From Bacillota bacterium (GTDB lineage: Bacteria > Bacillota > Clostridia > Peptostreptococcales > Anaerovoracaceae), in assembly GCA_016281165.1 (NCBI GenBank), contig JAEEIC010000247.1, positions 1 to 6,873 of the forward strand: a stretch of 6,873 nucleotides of DNA. Reading direction: 5' to 3'. Under the pieces are notes generated by a model. It was not told the DNA's origin and ran no database searches. It was given only the letters and a program-made list of their open reading frames with translations. The stretch's first letter is position 1, and each line of letters starts with the position of its first letter. The translations under genes and the position numbers were made by a program. This document shows, in pieces, positions 6,327 to 6,873 of this stretch.

Positions 6327-6605
6327 TTACTTGTTGACGGCGTCCTTGAATGCCTTGCCAGCCTTGAATACGGGAGCGTTGGCGGCGGGGATGGGCACGA
6401 CTTCGCCCGGCTTCTGCGGGTTGCGGCCGGTCCTGGCCTTCCTGGACCTTACTTCAAAGGTACCGAAACCGATCATCTGGACCTTGCCGCCGGCGGCCAG
6501 TTCCTTCTCGATAGCTTCTACGAGAGCGTTTACGGTGACTTCGGTGTCCTTCTTGGTGAGTCCGGTGTTCTCGGCAACTTTTGCGATCAATTCAGCTTTG
6601 TTCAT
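6327..6605 (-). CDS. hup: HU family DNA-binding protein
   Basis: A 92-residue histone-like protein that bends and compacts DNA as a dimer. The N-terminal helices (MNKAELIAKVAENTGLTKKD through about residue 38) form the dimer body. GFGTFEVRSRKARTGRNPQ (46-64) is the HU/IHF signature, leading into the beta-arm that grips the minor groove, with the intercalating Pro63 of the RNP motif. FKAGKAFKDAVNK ends the protein. Length is standard. The start at 6605 is fixed by AGGAGG at 6611-6616, five bases upstream. All four Ile codons are ATC, unlike the ATA-rich uvr genes, consistent with strong expression. It lies 28 bases after mazG and ends at its own terminator, as in other Firmicutes. HU rather than IHF is favoured by the context and the lack of a partner subunit. 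Confidence 0.98.
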   Translation of the reverse strand: MNKAELIAKVAENTGLTKKDTEVTVNALVEAIEKELAAGGKVQMIGFGTFEVRSRKARTGRNPQKPGEVVPIPAANAPVFKAGKAFKDAVNK

Positions 6606-6633
6606 TTTCTCCTCCTGTTATCGCCCTTGGGGC

Positions 6634-6873
6634 TTATTTTTCTTTTTCTTTTGCTTCGTTCCACAAGGCGTCCATCTCGCCGAGAGTCATATCCTCAAGG
6701 GATCTTCCCGAGGCGAGGGCCCGCTGCTCGATGTACGAAAAGCGGTCCATGAACTTGCGGGACGCCGCGTTCAGCGCGTCTTCAGGATCGACGTCCAGGA
6801 AGCGGGCGGCGTTGACGACCGCGAAGAGCAGATCGCCGAGTTCCTCTCTCATCCTGTCCTGACCCTGCTGACC
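6634..6873 (-). CDS. mazG: MazG nucleoside triphosphate pyrophosphohydrolase, C-terminal fragment (5' end outside the window)
   Basis: The last 79 codons of a gene entering from the right edge. The reading frame is open to base 6873, beginning GQQGQDR before MREELGDLLFAVVNAARFL. EELGD supplies the ExxD half of the metal-binding EExx(E)...ExxD signature of the MazG fold. It is followed by the family-typical ARFLDVDPEDALNAASRKFMDRF, and the tail ends in a Lys/Glu-rich run (NEAKEKEK). MazG hydrolyses NTPs and dNTPs to monophosphate and pyrophosphate, and is thought to clean the pool of damaged or non-canonical nucleotides. The neighbouring hup and rqcP match the known Firmicute order, which strengthens the call. 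The N-terminal domain cannot be assessed. An 11-base mini-hairpin (6623-6633) between mazG and hup is too short to call a terminator. Confidence 0.93.
   Translation of the reverse strand, partial: GQQGQDRMREELGDLLFAVVNAARFLDVDPEDALNAASRKFMDRFSYIEQRALASGRSLEDMTLGEMDALWNEAKEKEK

Noticed and set aside
6623..6633. Mini-hairpin GCCC-CAA-GGGC between mazG and hup
   Set aside because: A four-pair stem with no U-tract just upstream of the hup SD is expected by chance in GC-rich DNA.
1..6873. Mobile elements, CRISPR arrays, tRNA or rRNA genes, toxin-antitoxin or defence genes
   Set aside because: I found no direct repeat arrays, terminal inverted repeats, transposase motifs or cloverleaf sequences; the window is almost fully occupied by housekeeping genes.

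Overview
The window is about 6.9 kb of dense, moderately GC-rich bacterial chromosome. Every supported gene is on the minus strand, so transcription runs from high to low coordinates. In that order the genes are: the 3' end of mazG (nucleotide pool sanitation), hup (HU DNA-bending protein), rqcP (S4-domain ribosome quality-control factor), uvrB and uvrA (nucleotide excision repair), an alpha/beta hydrolase of unknown substrate, and the first 27 codons of ung (uracil-DNA glycosylase). I see no mobile elements, CRISPR arrays, tRNAs, rRNAs or phage genes. No stretch longer than about 110 bases lacks a gene.

The mazG-hup-rqcP order is characteristic of Bacillota (Firmicutes), and the protein sequences look Clostridia-like. 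In spore-formers such as Bacillus subtilis, rqcP (yabO) is followed by yabP, yabQ and divIC. Here uvrB follows one base after the rqcP stop, so those genes are absent from this position. This fits a rearranged and perhaps non-sporulating lineage, but that is inference. Codon use is distinctive: the uvr genes often use AGG/AGA for Arg and ATA for Ile despite the GC-rich background, whereas hup uses only ATC for Ile, as expected of a highly expressed gene.

Region by region: 6634-6873 is the mazG C-terminus. Next comes hup, with a strong Shine-Dalgarno (SD) sequence and a textbook terminator (9-bp stem, UUCG tetraloop, U8). The rqcP start lies only 7 bases beyond the U-tract and has no SD. rqcP and uvrB are joined as TAA-G-ATG and are probably translationally coupled. 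A 109-bp intergenic region separates uvrB from uvrA; it holds a GC-rich palindrome and a plausible sigma-A-type promoter placed so that the uvrA mRNA would be leaderless or nearly so. After uvrA, 36 bp with a second GC-rich palindrome lead to the hydrolase, and 24 bp further on is ung.

Functionally this is a genome-maintenance neighbourhood: MazG removes aberrant NTPs, Ung removes uracil, UvrA/UvrB recognise bulky lesions, and HU organises DNA. RqcP belongs to translation quality control, and the hydrolase has no evident repair role. I did not find a new biological system. The points most worth a second look are the SD-less starts of rqcP and uvrA, the terminator abutting rqcP, the rqcP-uvrB junction, the related palindromes flanking uvrA, and the restricted context of TTA codons.
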